From Haemophilus parainfluenzae T3T1 (GTDB lineage Bacteria; Pseudomonadota; Gammaproteobacteria; Enterobacterales; Pasteurellaceae): a stretch of DNA of 64,000 nucleotides. The notes under the pieces are model-generated. The model was not told the origin of the DNA and did not search any database. It saw only the letters and a list, made by a program, of their open reading frames with translations. Below are positions 16,895-26,441 of the stretch, piece by piece (position 1 is the first letter of the stretch; every line of letters begins with the position of its first letter). The DNA is taken from contig NC_015964.1 of NCBI RefSeq assembly GCF_000210895.1, forward strand, positions 372,001 to 436,000. The letters are read 5' to 3'. The translations under genes and the position numbers were made by a program.

Positions 16895-17476
16895 CTATTT
16901 ACTTAAAGGCTCTGCTTGGTAAGCTTTTATTTTTTCTCGTAAAGCGGCTTCAAATGCTTCTCGATGAGCATCATCTTGAAAGGCTGAATGAGGAATAGAT
17001 AAAAATTGTCCGGTACCAATTCGAATTGTTAAGTAACCATAATGATTTTCAATATGATGAATGTTGCGATAATTATGTAAGACTTGGCAGAAATCTATTT
17101 TCGTGCATAAGCCATCTTCTTCGATTCGTATGGTCGTACTTTTATTAGCACCCTCAAATACTTGGCTTTGAAAAGCTTTGGTATTTAAATAAGGTCGCAG
17201 ACAAACAGCATAAAAAAAAGAACATAGTGAGATAATTAATAATATATGCCCTGCATAATTGGCTAAGATATTTTCATAGCAATCATACAAATACTCTCCC
17301 CAATCCATCAGTTCAAAAGCAAGAAAAATACTTGGCAGCAAGAAGAATAAATATAATAAGAAATCGCCAATACTCATCATCTTGCGAAATTTATTATGTT
17401 TATAAATATCACGACTGATTTTACGGGCTACTTTAGCTTCATTTTTATCTAATACGGGTTGATATGTCACTTCCAT
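16895..17476 (-). CDS. Membrane protein, YcxB-like
   Basis: A 193-residue protein of unknown function. Two close hydrophobic segments (about residues 37-58 and 72-95) are followed by a soluble C-terminal half with 'GLCTKIDFCQVLHNYRNIHH' and 'GYLTIRIGTGQFLSIPHSAF', the pattern of YcxB-like C-terminal domains. It lies 17 bases after waaF in the same direction and 28 bases before the EamA gene, so it is probably in the same transcript. No catalytic motif is visible. Confidence 0.7.
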   Translation of the reverse strand: MEVTYQPVLDKNEAKVARKISRDIYKHNKFRKMMSIGDFLLYLFFLLPSIFLAFELMDWGEYLYDCYENILANYAGHILLIISLCSFFYAVCLRPYLNTKAFQSQVFEGANKSTTIRIEEDGLCTKIDFCQVLHNYRNIHHIENHYGYLTIRIGTGQFLSIPHSAFQDDAHREAFEAALREKIKAYQAEPLSK

Positions 17477-17493
17477 TTTATATTCTCTCTTTC

Positions 17494-18537
17494 TTAAATC
17501 TCTAAAAGTGCGGTCAGTTTTTCTACCACTTTTTCAGGTGTAATATCAATCAAACTTTGATGATACCCTTCCGAGCTATCTGTACTTTTACGCACCTTAA
17601 TTAAATCGCCTTCAATTAAACGAATAATCACGGCCTTATCCGATAATGGTGGCGTATAAGTTGGGCTCGTTGGGCCGTAAAGTGCAACCAATGGACGATC
17701 TGTCGCAGCGGCAATATGCATTAAGCCGCTGTCATTGCTCACCACTGCTGTGCAGTTAGCAATTAAATCTACCGCTTGATTAAGATTCGTTTGCCCTGCC
17801 AAATTCAAACAGAACGGTTGTAGCTCGGCTGGCAACGCATTGCGAATTTGCTCCCCAGCTTCCACATCTTTTGATGAACCAAATAATTCTACTGCATAGC
17901 CTTTTTCAATCAGCATTTCTGCTAACTTAGCATAATGGTAGTGAGGCCAGCGTTTAGCTGGACCAAATTCAGCACCAGGGCAGAAACCGATAATCGGACG
18001 TTCGCCTAAAAGTGCGGTCTGTTTTTCAAAGTTTTTTAAGGTTTCCGCCTGTTGAGTTGGATCAACGGTTAAATAAGGTTTTAGAATAGGAATATCAGCC
18101 GCTTTTGGCACCGAATTTTGCTCAAAAGCTAACGCGACATAACGTTGCACCATCATTGGGTAATCACGTTTGTTATTGCGTAAATCGTTAAGCAAGAAAT
18201 AACGGCTTTCCCCTTTCCAGCCACGACGCACAGCAATTTTTGCAAAGGCGGGAATAAAAGCTGACTTCAAGGAGTTTGGTAATACGATTGCCATATCATA
18301 TTGATTGCGTAATGCCTTACCTAAACGATAACGTTCACACAAGGCAAACTTGCCATGTCCGAGCGGCATTTCAATAGCATGACGCACTTCTGGCATACGG
18401 GCTAAAAGCGGTTTACACCAATTGGGTGCCATTACATCAATTTGGCAATGGGGATATTGCAGTTTGAGTTGTTGATACAAACTGTGCGACATCATCATAT
18501 CGCCGACCCAAGACGGGCCGATAATTAAAATATTCAT
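17494..18537 (-). CDS. waaF: ADP-heptose:LPS heptosyltransferase II
   Basis: A 347-residue GT9 enzyme that adds the second heptose of the LPS inner core. Visible features are 'IIGPSWVGDMMMSHSLYQQL' at the start, 'GFCPGAEFGPAKRWPHYHYA' near residue 190, and 'VSNDSGLMHIAAATDRPLVA' near 260. Length is standard for WaaF/RfaF. It heads a leftward run with the YcxB-like, EamA and opsX genes, after the hldD terminator. Inner-core assembly genes hldD, waaF and opsX are thus clustered here. Confidence 0.95.
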   Translation of the reverse strand: MNILIIGPSWVGDMMMSHSLYQQLKLQYPHCQIDVMAPNWCKPLLARMPEVRHAIEMPLGHGKFALCERYRLGKALRNQYDMAIVLPNSLKSAFIPAFAKIAVRRGWKGESRYFLLNDLRNNKRDYPMMVQRYVALAFEQNSVPKAADIPILKPYLTVDPTQQAETLKNFEKQTALLGERPIIGFCPGAEFGPAKRWPHYHYAKLAEMLIEKGYAVELFGSSKDVEAGEQIRNALPAELQPFCLNLAGQTNLNQAVDLIANCTAVVSNDSGLMHIAAATDRPLVALYGPTSPTYTPPLSDKAVIIRLIEGDLIKVRKSTDSSEGYHQSLIDITPEKVVEKLTALLEI

Positions 18538-18553
18538 GTTTGACCTTATAACA

Positions 18554-18596
18554 AAAAAAGTGCAGCTAAAAATAAGACCAATTTTAACCGCACTTT
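18554..18596 (-). terminator. USS-based terminator after hldD
   Basis: An imperfect USS pair, AAAGTGCAGCTAAAA against TTTTAACCGCACTTT, forms a stem; read on the minus strand it is followed by TTTTTTT. It lies between hldD and waaF. One arm deviates from the USS consensus by one base. Confidence 0.65.
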
Positions 18597-18638
18597 ATCC
18601 ATTTTCTAGTATTGAACGACATTATTTGTTCAATATTT

Positions 18639-19562
18639 TTATTTATTTAACCACGCCATGTACTCAGCCACACCTTCCGCTACGGTTTTAAATGGTTTGT
18701 CATAGCCAGTTGCGCGCAGTTTCTCAAGATTAGCTTGAGTATATTCTTGATAGCGAGATTTCAAATGCTCTGGGAATGGAATGGTTTCCACTGCACCTTT
18801 GCCATGGAATTTGATTACCGCTTTCGCCACTTCTGCGAAAGACTCTGCATTGCCGGTACCACAGTTAAAGATACCCGAAATGCCATTTTGCCAGCACCAA
18901 ATGTTGACTTGTGCCACATCGCCTACATAAACGAAATCACGGCGGAAGTGTTCACTGCCTGCAAATAATTTTGGGTTTTCGCCTTTAAGGATTTGGTTAT
19001 TTAAGTGGAATGCCACACTCGCCATTGAACCTTTATGGCCTTCACGTGGACCATATACGTTGAAATAACGGAAACCACATACCGGTGATTGCGCTTCAGG
19101 TAAAATCGCACGCACATATTGGTCAAATAAGAATTTAGAATAACCGTACACATTCAATGGACCTTCAAATTCACGCTCTTCACGGAATTCAGTTTTGTCA
19201 CCATAAGTCGCCGCACTTGATGCATACAAGAACGGAATTTGACGATCTAAGCAGTAATGCAATAACTCTTTTGAATATTCGTAGTTATTGTGCATGATGT
19301 ATTTACCGTCCCATTCAGTGGTCGCCGAGCAAGCCCCTTCATGGAATACTGCATCGATCTCACCTAAATCATCACCTGCAATAATTGACGCAATGAAGTC
19401 TTCTTTATCACAGTAATCTGCGATATCAAGATCCACTAAGTTAATGAATTTAGTCCCGTCTTTTAAGTTATCTACCACTAAAATATCTTTGCGTCCCATA
19501 TCGTTTAATGCTTTAACGATATTACTGCCGATAAAACCGGCGCCACCTGTTACGATAATCAT
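18639..19562 (-). CDS. hldD: ADP-L-glycero-D-manno-heptose-6-epimerase
   Basis: A 307-residue short-chain dehydrogenase-like epimerase making the ADP-heptose donor used by OpsX and WaaF. The NAD(P) Rossmann motif '[10 protein letters not shown]' is at residues 5-14, and the catalytic Tyr-X3-Lys is in '[10 protein letters not shown]' (near residue 140). The start at 19562 (MIIVTGGAG) is chosen because AGAGGA sits in place before it; an upstream in-frame extension lacks this. The gene order thioredoxin-like/hldD with divergent deoC matches H. influenzae as remembered. Confidence 0.96.
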   Translation of the reverse strand: MIIVTGGAGFIGSNIVKALNDMGRKDILVVDNLKDGTKFINLVDLDIADYCDKEDFIASIIAGDDLGEIDAVFHEGACSATTEWDGKYIMHNNYEYSKELLHYCLDRQIPFLYASSAATYGDKTEFREEREFEGPLNVYGYSKFLFDQYVRAILPEAQSPVCGFRYFNVYGPREGHKGSMASVAFHLNNQILKGENPKLFAGSEHFRRDFVYVGDVAQVNIWCWQNGISGIFNCGTGNAESFAEVAKAVIKFHGKGAVETIPFPEHLKSRYQEYTQANLEKLRATGYDKPFKTVAEGVAEYMAWLNK

Positions 19563-19614
19563 AATTCTGTCCTCTTTAGAATAAGTCTGTGTATTGTAAT
19601 AGATTTTGTGCCGC

Positions 19615-20118
19615 TTAGCCAAAAAACTCGGTGAAAAACAACCGCACTTTTAAGCCCCAGTAACTCGTCCAGCCCGTTGTGGCCAAATCCATTTTTCCTT
19701 TATTTAAAATAATAATGGTTGGTGTCACATTCACCTGCCATTGATCCGCAATCTTGCCTTGAGGATCATTCACCGTTGTAAACTGATAGTGATGTGTTTG
19801 TAAATAATCCTCCACATCCTTATTTGTCCCCGAACGTAGCGCGACAGAGACTACCGGATAGCCTTCTTCTGAAAGTGAATTAATCGCTGGAGAAGTATAA
19901 CGACAATAACCGCACCAACTTCCCCAGAAATAAATGATTGTCGGCTTAGCTTGATCTAATTGGGGTAAAAAGAAGGCATTTCCCTGCAAATCATAAAGTG
20001 CCGTTGCATTGATTTCAGGTGGAATATTAGGTTTACGAATAAAATCGAGAATACTGCTTACGACAATCAACGTCAGCAGGAGCGAAATCGCATTTTTAAA
20101 TAAGGTTTTAAGTTTCAC
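19615..20118 (-). CDS. Membrane-anchored thioredoxin-fold protein (TlpA/ScsD-like)
   Basis: A 167-residue protein with one N-terminal membrane anchor (about residues 8-26) and a periplasmic thioredoxin fold. The active site is WCGYC (Cys69, Cys72) and a cis-proline motif 'VTPTIII' follows near residue 140. Such ScsD/TlpA-type proteins reduce or oxidise disulfides in exported proteins, receiving electrons from DsbD-type partners. The stop lies 52 bases before hldD, in the same direction, so they may share a transcript. Confidence 0.85.
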   Translation of the reverse strand: MKLKTLFKNAISLLLTLIVVSSILDFIRKPNIPPEINATALYDLQGNAFFLPQLDQAKPTIIYFWGSWCGYCRYTSPAINSLSEEGYPVVSVALRSGTNKDVEDYLQTHHYQFTTVNDPQGKIADQWQVNVTPTIIILNKGKMDLATTGWTSYWGLKVRLFFTEFFG

Positions 20119-20227
20119 AATAAAATTTCATGAGCTAGGATAAATGGATTGTAATCGATCAGAAAAGTGCGGTCAAAATTGCAGATATTTTGCTATGATA
20201 ACCCCATCATTTAATAAGGAGAAAAAT

Positions 20228-20902
20228 ATGGATAGTAAACAATTAGCACAATATATTGACCACACTGCCCTGACTGCTGAAAAAACAGAACAGGATATTC
20301 TTAAACTCTGTGATGAAGCCATTCAATACGGCTTTTATTCAGTCTGCATTAATTCAGGCTATATTCCTTTAGCCAAAGAAAAACTCGCTGGCTCAAACGT
20401 CAAAATTTGCACCGTTGTTGGTTTCCCACTTGGTGCCAACTTATCCTCAGTCAAAGCGTTTGAAACCCAAGAAGCCATCAAAGCTGGGGCGGGTGAAATC
20501 GATATGGTAATTAATGTTGGCTTGATTAAATCAAATAAATGGGATGCCGTAAAAGACGATATTCAAGCGGTATTAACCGCTTGTCATGGCGTGCCACTTA
20601 AAGTGATTTTGGAAACCTGCTTACTCACCAAAGAAGAAATTGTGAAAGCCTGTGAAATCTGTAAAGCGTTGGGTGTGGCATTCGTTAAAACCTCAACCGG
20701 TTTCAATAAAGGCGGCGCAACCGTAGAAGATGTGGCATTAATGAAGAAAACGGTAGGTAACATTGGCGTGAAAGCCTCTGGCGGTATTCGTGATACTCAA
20801 ACCGCACTAGCGATGATTAAAGCGGGAGCTACTCGAATTGGCGCAAGCGCAGGCATTGCGATTGTAACGGGTGTTTCTGCTAATACCTCAAGCAATTACT
20901 AA
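20228..20902 (+). CDS. deoC: Deoxyribose-phosphate aldolase
   Basis: A 224-residue class I aldolase cleaving 2-deoxyribose-5-phosphate to acetaldehyde and glyceraldehyde-3-phosphate in nucleoside catabolism. The Schiff-base lysine is Lys154 in 'AFVKTSTGF', with Asp92 in '[10 protein letters not shown]'. Start 20228 follows AAGGAG at normal spacing; an upstream in-frame ATG at 20144 would add 28 residues unlike the family. It is divergent from the thioredoxin-like gene and ends in a terminator shared with gph. Confidence 0.96.
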   Translation: MDSKQLAQYIDHTALTAEKTEQDILKLCDEAIQYGFYSVCINSGYIPLAKEKLAGSNVKICTVVGFPLGANLSSVKAFETQEAIKAGAGEIDMVINVGLIKSNKWDAVKDDIQAVLTACHGVPLKVILETCLLTKEEIVKACEICKALGVAFVKTSTGFNKGGATVEDVALMKKTVGNIGVKASGGIRDTQTALAMIKAGATRIGASAGIAIVTGVSANTSSNY

Positions 20903-20910
20903 TCGATAAT

Positions 20911-20950
20911 AAAAAAGGAGATTGAAGTGTATGCTTCAATCTCCTTTTTT
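20911..20950. terminator. Bidirectional terminator between deoC and gph
   Basis: A long stem, AAAAAAGGAGATTGAAG (20911-20927) against its complement at 20934-20950, with a short loop and T/A runs on both sides, sits between convergent genes. Confidence 0.85.
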
Positions 20951-20959
20951 AATCATCAA

Positions 20960-21646
20960 TTAAAGAATCTCTAATAACTTCGTAAAGTCATCAAACACCC
21001 AATCAGGATTTGATTCCGCAATTGGAATGTTGTAGTTGTAACCGTAAGTTAAACCCACAGCTGGACAACCTGCTGAATGAGCAGCGAGAATGTCATTTCG
21101 AGAGTCACCTACAAACAATACTTGGCGGGGTTCTACGCCAAATTTACCACATAAATAATACAATGGGCCTGGATGTGGTTTAATCGCAGGTAATGACTGT
21201 CCACCAAGCATTTCACTGAATAAATGATCGATGCCAAATGCCGCTAATACTGGCTGAACGTGACGAGTTGGTTTATTTGTTACTACGGCCAAGGTATAAC
21301 CACGAGCCTTTAAGGTTTCCAATGTTTCTTTTACATTTGGATACAAGCGGCTCACATTGCAAAGGTTCTCCGCGTAATACACGTTAAAACGCTCTTTCAC
21401 TTGCTCCATTTCTGCATCTGAAAAGTCTTTACCTGTTTGTACTTTTACCCATTCTAAAGCACGAGCAATCAATACAGGTGCCCCATTACCAATCCAAGTT
21501 AACACTAACTCTTCTGGTGCTTGAGGTAATCCAAAGTCTGCTAAAGCAGAATTCACAGACAACGCTAAATCTGGCAAACTATTCACAAGCGTACCGTCTA
21601 AATCAAAACCGATAACTTTAAATTGAGTCTTCATTCTTACTACCAT
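20960..21646 (-). CDS. gph: Phosphoglycolate phosphatase
   Basis: A 228-residue HAD-family hydrolase removing phosphate from 2-phosphoglycolate. HAD motif I is 'GFDLDGTLVNS' near residue 14, motif II 'VVTNKP' near 120, and motif IV 'LFVGDSRND' near 178. The ATG at 21646 directly abuts the rpe stop codon (TAGATG); an alternative ATG at 21634 gives a start more like the H. influenzae protein. gph and rpe form a two-gene operon, a common arrangement in gamma-proteobacteria. Confidence 0.93.
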   Translation of the reverse strand: MVVRMKTQFKVIGFDLDGTLVNSLPDLALSVNSALADFGLPQAPEELVLTWIGNGAPVLIARALEWVKVQTGKDFSDAEMEQVKERFNVYYAENLCNVSRLYPNVKETLETLKARGYTLAVVTNKPTRHVQPVLAAFGIDHLFSEMLGGQSLPAIKPHPGPLYYLCGKFGVEPRQVLFVGDSRNDILAAHSAGCPAVGLTYGYNYNIPIAESNPDWVFDDFTKLLEIL

Positions 21647-22318
21647 CTATTTAACTGAAGCTAACTGCGCGCGCATTTGATCAATGATTTGTTTATAATC
21701 TGGTTTACCAAAAATCGCTGAGCCTGCCACAAACATATCTGCACCGGCTGCGGCGATTTCTGCAATATTATCCTCTTTTACCCCACCATCAACTTCTAAA
21801 CGGATATCTAAACCGCTTTCATCAATTAGACGACGTGCCTGTTGTAATTTTCTCAATGTTGAAGGTAAAAAAGATTGTCCACCAAATCCTGGATTCACGG
21901 ACATTAACAAAATCACATCCACCTTATCTAATACATAATCCAAATAACTTAATGGTGTGGCAGGATTAAACACTAAACCCGCTTTACAGCCATGATCTCG
22001 AATGAGCTGTAAAGAACGGTCAATATGTTCACTGGCTTCAGGATGAAACGTAATGTAATCTGCACCCGCTTTGGCAAAATCAGGAATGATACGATCGACT
22101 GGTTTCACCATCAAATGTACGTCAATAGGTGCTTTAATACCATAATCACGCAAAGCTTTACACACGGCTGGGCCAAAGGTTAAATTCGGCACATAGTGAT
22201 TATCCATTACATCAAAATGAATCACATCCGCACCGGCATTCAACACGTTTTGCACATCATCACCAAGACGAGCAAGATCTGCAGAAAGGATAGAAGGGGC
22301 GATTAAATAAGGTTTCAT
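21647..22318 (-). CDS. rpe: Ribulose-phosphate 3-epimerase
   Basis: A 223-residue TIM-barrel enzyme interconverting ribulose-5-P and xylulose-5-P in the pentose phosphate pathway. Diagnostic stretches are '[14 protein letters not shown]' at the N-terminus, '[19 protein letters not shown]' with metal-binding His/Asp near residue 35, '[13 protein letters not shown]' near 140, and '[11 protein letters not shown]' near 175. It is the first gene of the rpe-gph pair. Confidence 0.97.
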   Translation of the reverse strand: MKPYLIAPSILSADLARLGDDVQNVLNAGADVIHFDVMDNHYVPNLTFGPAVCKALRDYGIKAPIDVHLMVKPVDRIIPDFAKAGADYITFHPEASEHIDRSLQLIRDHGCKAGLVFNPATPLSYLDYVLDKVDVILLMSVNPGFGGQSFLPSTLRKLQQARRLIDESGLDIRLEVDGGVKEDNIAEIAAAGADMFVAGSAIFGKPDYKQIIDQMRAQLASVK

Positions 22319-22418
22319 TTGTCATCTCCTAAAGGATAAAAGTGCTTGTAGTTTACTACGTTAGGCTTAGTTTTACCTTGATTATTTACAAGTTTTAGCT
22401 GAAAACAAAGAAAAAAAT

Positions 22419-22458
22419 AACCGCACTTGATTCGATTGCCTCAAAGTGCGGTTGGTTT
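22419..22458 (-). terminator. USS-pair terminator after the 5'-nucleotidase gene
   Basis: AACCGCACTT (22419-22428) and AAGTGCGGTT (22444-22453) form an inverted USS pair 30 bases past the nucleotidase stop codon; the flanking runs suit termination in either direction. Confidence 0.75.
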
Positions 22459-22482
22459 TTTATCGTATTTTAAAAGGATCGA

Positions 22483-24147
22483 TTAGTTTAATCCAATGAT
22501 TTCCCAACGGTTGTGAGATAGACCATCGATTTTGCCATTTTTCACATTCGTGATGTAATCGATCATCATATTTTGGATCGTGCCTTTTTCACGGCCCATA
22601 GCCACTTTAGATTCCCAAAGTACAGGAATTTGTTGTCCTTCCCAAATACCACCTTTACCGTTTAATTGAGCGAAACGATATGAGTTCATGCCCACTTTTA
22701 ATTTCATATCATCAGTTACCGGTTTACCGTCAGCAAGGGTTAAATCAACGATTTTGCTACCTTGTGGATTACGTAAGTCAATTTTGTAATTTACGCCACC
22801 GAAAATGTCGTAAGTCACATATTTTGATTTTTTACGTTCCGCATTATAACGATATTCGGTGTCACCTGGTTGGATGGTATCGAAGTAGTTAGCCGACCAT
22901 TCCATATATTCTTTTAATTGTTTACCGGTCAGTTCATAAACGGTGACATCACCACCTGCATAACGATAGTTAAAGATGATGTCTTTTTTCTTGATATCGC
23001 CTTTGTTCATACGTGCTTTTTGGTGGTCGAAAGAGAAAGTCACCACATCTGCACCACTGTAATGTTGTTCAACATCATTAATGAATGAAGATAAACCAGT
23101 ATCTTTTGAGAATGCCGCTGATACACCGTGTTTGGTCTCTTGTGGCACCATTTCGTTTTCGGTTTGACCAATCACCACATTGTTTAATTCACGTAATTTC
23201 TCGTGATAAGGTTTATAGATTTCGGCAATTTTCTTATCCGCTTCAAGTTCTTTAACTGGAACGGTTTTGGATTCTTTCTTCACCAATTTCACTTCTTTTT
23301 TATCGTTGATATCAAAAGTGAGATCCACTTCAGATACCACGGTACCGTAACGGTGTGGTTCAGTGATAAGGGTATTTTTAATGGTTTCACTTGGTACATC
23401 TTTGTGCATGTGGCCTGCGATTACCACATCAATGCCGTCTACTGCATTGATGACATCACGCATACCGGTGTCTGGAATCTTGTTTTCATTGTCGATACCC
23501 ATGTGAGCGATCACGATAATTGCATCAACACCTTTCGCTTTTAACTTCTCAACTTGTGTACGTGCTTCTTCCGTTGGTGAAGTAAATTTCATGTCTTTTA
23601 AGTTGCCCGTGTCTTCTTCAAATTTTGCTGACATTGGGGTACTTAAACCGATAATCCCGAGTTTTACGCCATCTTTTTCAATGATGGTTGTCGCATCAAT
23701 ATAACGTTTATCGTTTTTCTTATAATAGAAGTTTGCGGTTAATTTTTTCGCTTTGATGTCTTTTAAGATTTCATCTAATGCTTTCATCCCAAAGTTAAAC
23801 TCGTGGTTACCAAGTACGAAAATATCATATTTCATTTCGTTTAATACTTTTGGAATTGGGTGATCTTTGTAATATTTTTTATCTTTTGCGAACACATCGA
23901 CTTGGTTATCTTGGATCGCATCGCCCACATCCACTAACACCACGTTTTTGTTATTTTTACGCACATCTTTCACATAAGTTGCGATTTGCGCATAAGAACC
24001 AGATTTATCTTCTACGTCTGCGCCATAGCTCCAAGGTACAACGCGACCATGAATATCAGAGGTACCCAATATTTTAATATTTACTTCTTGTGCCATTGCT
24101 GTGCTAACAGCAGAAAGCGCAAATAATGAGCAAAGTAATTTTTTCAT
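22483..24147 (-). CDS. Periplasmic bifunctional metallophosphatase / 5'-nucleotidase
   Basis: A 554-residue exported enzyme with signal peptide 1-19 (MKKLLCSLFALSAVSTAMA). The metallophosphatase domain has 'GTSDIHGR' near residue 28, 'VDVGDAIQDN' near 70, 'LGNHEFNFG' near 108 and 'IVIAHMG'/'AGHMHKD' near 215-245, the dimetal ligands of the UshA/CpdB/YfkN family. A C-terminal 5'-nucleotidase domain follows from about 330, with 'FSFDHQKARMNKGDI'. Start 24147 is preferred because AAAGGAA precedes it. It probably frees nucleosides from external nucleotides; it is not the NAD-cleaving NadN type by its N-terminus. Confidence 0.88.
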   Translation of the reverse strand: MKKLLCSLFALSAVSTAMAQEVNIKILGTSDIHGRVVPWSYGADVEDKSGSYAQIATYVKDVRKNNKNVVLVDVGDAIQDNQVDVFAKDKKYYKDHPIPKVLNEMKYDIFVLGNHEFNFGMKALDEILKDIKAKKLTANFYYKKNDKRYIDATTIIEKDGVKLGIIGLSTPMSAKFEEDTGNLKDMKFTSPTEEARTQVEKLKAKGVDAIIVIAHMGIDNENKIPDTGMRDVINAVDGIDVVIAGHMHKDVPSETIKNTLITEPHRYGTVVSEVDLTFDINDKKEVKLVKKESKTVPVKELEADKKIAEIYKPYHEKLRELNNVVIGQTENEMVPQETKHGVSAAFSKDTGLSSFINDVEQHYSGADVVTFSFDHQKARMNKGDIKKKDIIFNYRYAGGDVTVYELTGKQLKEYMEWSANYFDTIQPGDTEYRYNAERKKSKYVTYDIFGGVNYKIDLRNPQGSKIVDLTLADGKPVTDDMKLKVGMNSYRFAQLNGKGGIWEGQQIPVLWESKVAMGREKGTIQNMMIDYITNVKNGKIDGLSHNRWEIIGLN

Positions 24148-24279
24148 AGAATTTCCTTTAAAGTTGCACAAAGTGCGGTTAAAAATGCTGGAGAATTATA
24201 GCGATGAATCGATTGCCAACATAATTTTATTTTGAAGAAAAATAAAATTTGTGAGCACGTTCACATTTCATTTGGAGGA

Positions 24280-24609
24280 TTAATGTCCTGTTTGAGAAAA
24301 CAAGTTAATCACTAAAACACCGCTAATAATCAATGCCATACCAATCAGCCCAGCGGTATCGATTTTCTGACCAAAAGCGAAATATGCCACAATGGCCGTC
24401 AAAACAATACCGACACCCGACCAAATGGCGTAAACCAAGCCCACGGAAAGCGTGCGGAATACAAGAGAGACAAAATAAAATGAAATGGCATATAAGGTTA
24501 ATGAGCCTATTGTAGGTAAAAGTTTGGTAAAGCCATCGCTGACTTTTAACAAATTCGTTGCCACAATTTCAAGGCAAATCGAAATAGCGAGTAATGTCCA
24601 AGGATTCAT
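24280..24609 (-). CDS. Small multidrug resistance efflux protein, EmrE-like
   Basis: A 109-residue four-helix SMR protein. The key acidic residue is in the first helix ('SICLEIVATNLLK', Glu near position 13), and 'YAIWSGVGIVLTA' is the hallmark of the drug-exporting EmrE/QacE branch rather than the guanidinium exporters. It would exchange protons for lipophilic cations across the inner membrane as an antiparallel dimer. ATG 24609 matches the EmrE start MNPW/Y; an upstream TTG is possible. Confidence 0.88.
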   Translation of the reverse strand: MNPWTLLAISICLEIVATNLLKVSDGFTKLLPTIGSLTLYAISFYFVSLVFRTLSVGLVYAIWSGVGIVLTAIVAYFAFGQKIDTAGLIGMALIISGVLVINLFSQTGH

Positions 24610-24647
24610 ATCAATCAAAACGTAAAATAGAAAGTCGCTATTCTACC

Positions 24648-25793
24648 TTAAGCGGCTGATGGATGTAACCGAATTTGGCGAGCCATCGCTTGCATATAAG
24701 GCGCCGTTTGTTCAAAGAAATAACGGTAAGAGGCACATAAATAATTATGTGGATTGGGTTCATTTTCGAGAGAAACAAAACGATGTTTCGGGCAACCGCC
24801 ATAACAGAGTTTACGAAACTCACAATGACGGCAAAGTGCGGTCAATTTTTGTGATTTTTCTAAACCGAATTGCTGTTGTTTATTGGAAAGCACAATCTCT
24901 GTTAAAGGTTGTTGAGTTAAATTGCCGACCTTGTATTCGGGATACACAAAATGATCGCAAGTATACACATCACCATTGGCTTCCGTGACAAGAGATTGAC
25001 CGCAAGTGGGTTGATGAACGCAAGTTGTGGAAGGATAACCGAGCCATTGCCCTAGTAAATTATCAAACTGCGACACATAAATTTTTCCCACATCATGAGC
25101 ATACCATTCATGAAAGACATCCACGAGAAATTGTCCATAACCTTCTGATGGTACTGAAAAATCAGTGACAGATTGTGTTTGTGCATGACGTTCGACAATA
25201 GGAATAAACTGCATATAAGTCGAGCCAAGCTGTTTGAGTGCTAAATAAGTTTCTCTTCCTTTTTGCCAGTTTTGATCATTAATGACGGTCAGGGTGTTAA
25301 ATTCCACGCCATATTCTTGAAGCAGATTTAACGCTTTCACGACTTTTTCAAAGGTGGGGTTGCCGTTACCTGAAATACGATAACGATTATGTACGACACT
25401 TAAACCGTCAATAGAAAGCCCAATGAGAAAATGATGCTGTTTGAAAAATGCGGCCCATTGCTGGTTAAGAGCAATACCATTGGTTTGAAAGGCATTTGTG
25501 ATCTGTTTCCCTTGGGCAAATTCCTGCTGATATTCAACGGCTTGTCGATAAAAATCTAAGCCTAAAAGAGTGGGTTCCCCACCTTGCCAAGCAAATTCAA
25601 CCACATTGCCGGCGTGAGATTGGATATAGTTTTTGACGTAATGTTTTAAGGTGTCTTTCGACATAAAAGGCGCATGTTGCCCAAACTGTTCTGATTTCTC
25701 CAAATAGAAGCAATATTCACACTGAATGTTACAGTGAAAACTGCTTGGTTTCGCCATTAAGTGAAAATGAGCTTGTGGTGGAAAAACAGACAT
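24648..25793 (-). CDS. Anaerobic sulfatase maturase (radical SAM, SPASM domain)
   Basis: A 381-residue radical SAM enzyme that converts the active-site Cys of a sulfatase to formylglycine. The cluster motif Cys21-X3-Cys25-X2-Cys28 lies in 'HCNIQCEYCFYLEK'. C-terminal cysteines at 'TCGQSLVTEANGDVYTC' and 'CRHCEFRKLCYGGCPKHR' bind auxiliary SPASM clusters. ATG 25793 is preferred because AAAGGA lies before it. It is the last gene of the leftward sulfatase operon, and its target, with CGPAR, is two genes upstream. Confidence 0.92.
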   Translation of the reverse strand: MSVFPPQAHFHLMAKPSSFHCNIQCEYCFYLEKSEQFGQHAPFMSKDTLKHYVKNYIQSHAGNVVEFAWQGGEPTLLGLDFYRQAVEYQQEFAQGKQITNAFQTNGIALNQQWAAFFKQHHFLIGLSIDGLSVVHNRYRISGNGNPTFEKVVKALNLLQEYGVEFNTLTVINDQNWQKGRETYLALKQLGSTYMQFIPIVERHAQTQSVTDFSVPSEGYGQFLVDVFHEWYAHDVGKIYVSQFDNLLGQWLGYPSTTCVHQPTCGQSLVTEANGDVYTCDHFVYPEYKVGNLTQQPLTEIVLSNKQQQFGLEKSQKLTALCRHCEFRKLCYGGCPKHRFVSLENEPNPHNYLCASYRYFFEQTAPYMQAMARQIRLHPSAA

Positions 25794-25814
25794 CAACCAT
25801 CCTTTGTTACAACA

Positions 25815-26402
25815 TTATTTATGACCTGATATTCGATCAAATGCCCCGTTTTGTTTGAGTTCTTTCGCAATGCGAATGGCGGTTTCGGTTTCACAGCCAG
25901 CATATTCCGCAATTTCGCGATACGTCCAATTATAATCAGGAAAGTTTTGTTTGAGGAAATATAAACTATCCATCACACGATCTAAAGTGCGTAAATAGGC
26001 ACTTTTTGCTAAACGCTCTTCAGCTTCGCGTAGTTCATCTGCCAAGATCTGCAATAAACATTGGCTCATCACCGTATTATGCGTAAAAAACTCGCTCACT
26101 ACATTGGGCTTGATGCGAGTAATTTCTGCATCAATTAAAACTTTCGCATTGCAATGATAGTGTTTATCCGTCATGGAAAATAAGGTTCGGAAACCAAAAT
26201 AATCGCCTTTGGAATATAACCGCACCAAGCTTTCCTTACCATTTTCAAGGGTATGAAATAAGCCAATCAAGCCTGCTTGAACATAATAAAACTCATGTGC
26301 TGCTTCACCTTGTTGATACAAGAAGGAGCCTTTCGGCAAGTGATGTAACTCGGTGAGCTGACAATGTGATAACTCAGTAGGCTTGATTGAGCAATTTTCC
26401 AT
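25815..26402 (-). CDS. Crp/Fnr-family transcriptional regulator of the sulfatase locus
   Basis: A 195-residue regulator. Residues about 15-120 form a cyclic-nucleotide-binding-type jelly roll ('GSFLYQQGEAAHEFYYVQAG'), and the C-terminal helix-turn-helix is seen in 'REIAEYAGCETETAIRIAKE' near residue 165-185. There is no FNR-type N-terminal cysteine cluster. ATG 26402 has AAGGA at good spacing; another ATG lies six bases upstream. It sits between the sulfatase and its maturase, so it probably controls this operon; its effector is unknown. Confidence 0.85.
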   Translation of the reverse strand: MENCSIKPTELSHCQLTELHHLPKGSFLYQQGEAAHEFYYVQAGLIGLFHTLENGKESLVRLYSKGDYFGFRTLFSMTDKHYHCNAKVLIDAEITRIKPNVVSEFFTHNTVMSQCLLQILADELREAEERLAKSAYLRTLDRVMDSLYFLKQNFPDYNWTYREIAEYAGCETETAIRIAKELKQNGAFDRISGHK

Positions 26403-26441
26403 AAACATCCTTAAAAGTGCGGTCAGTTTTTTCTTTGTTTT

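Noticed and set aside
20144-20227. Upstream in-frame extension of deoC
   Set aside because: The added 28 residues are unlike the family, and a good ribosome site precedes ATG 20228.
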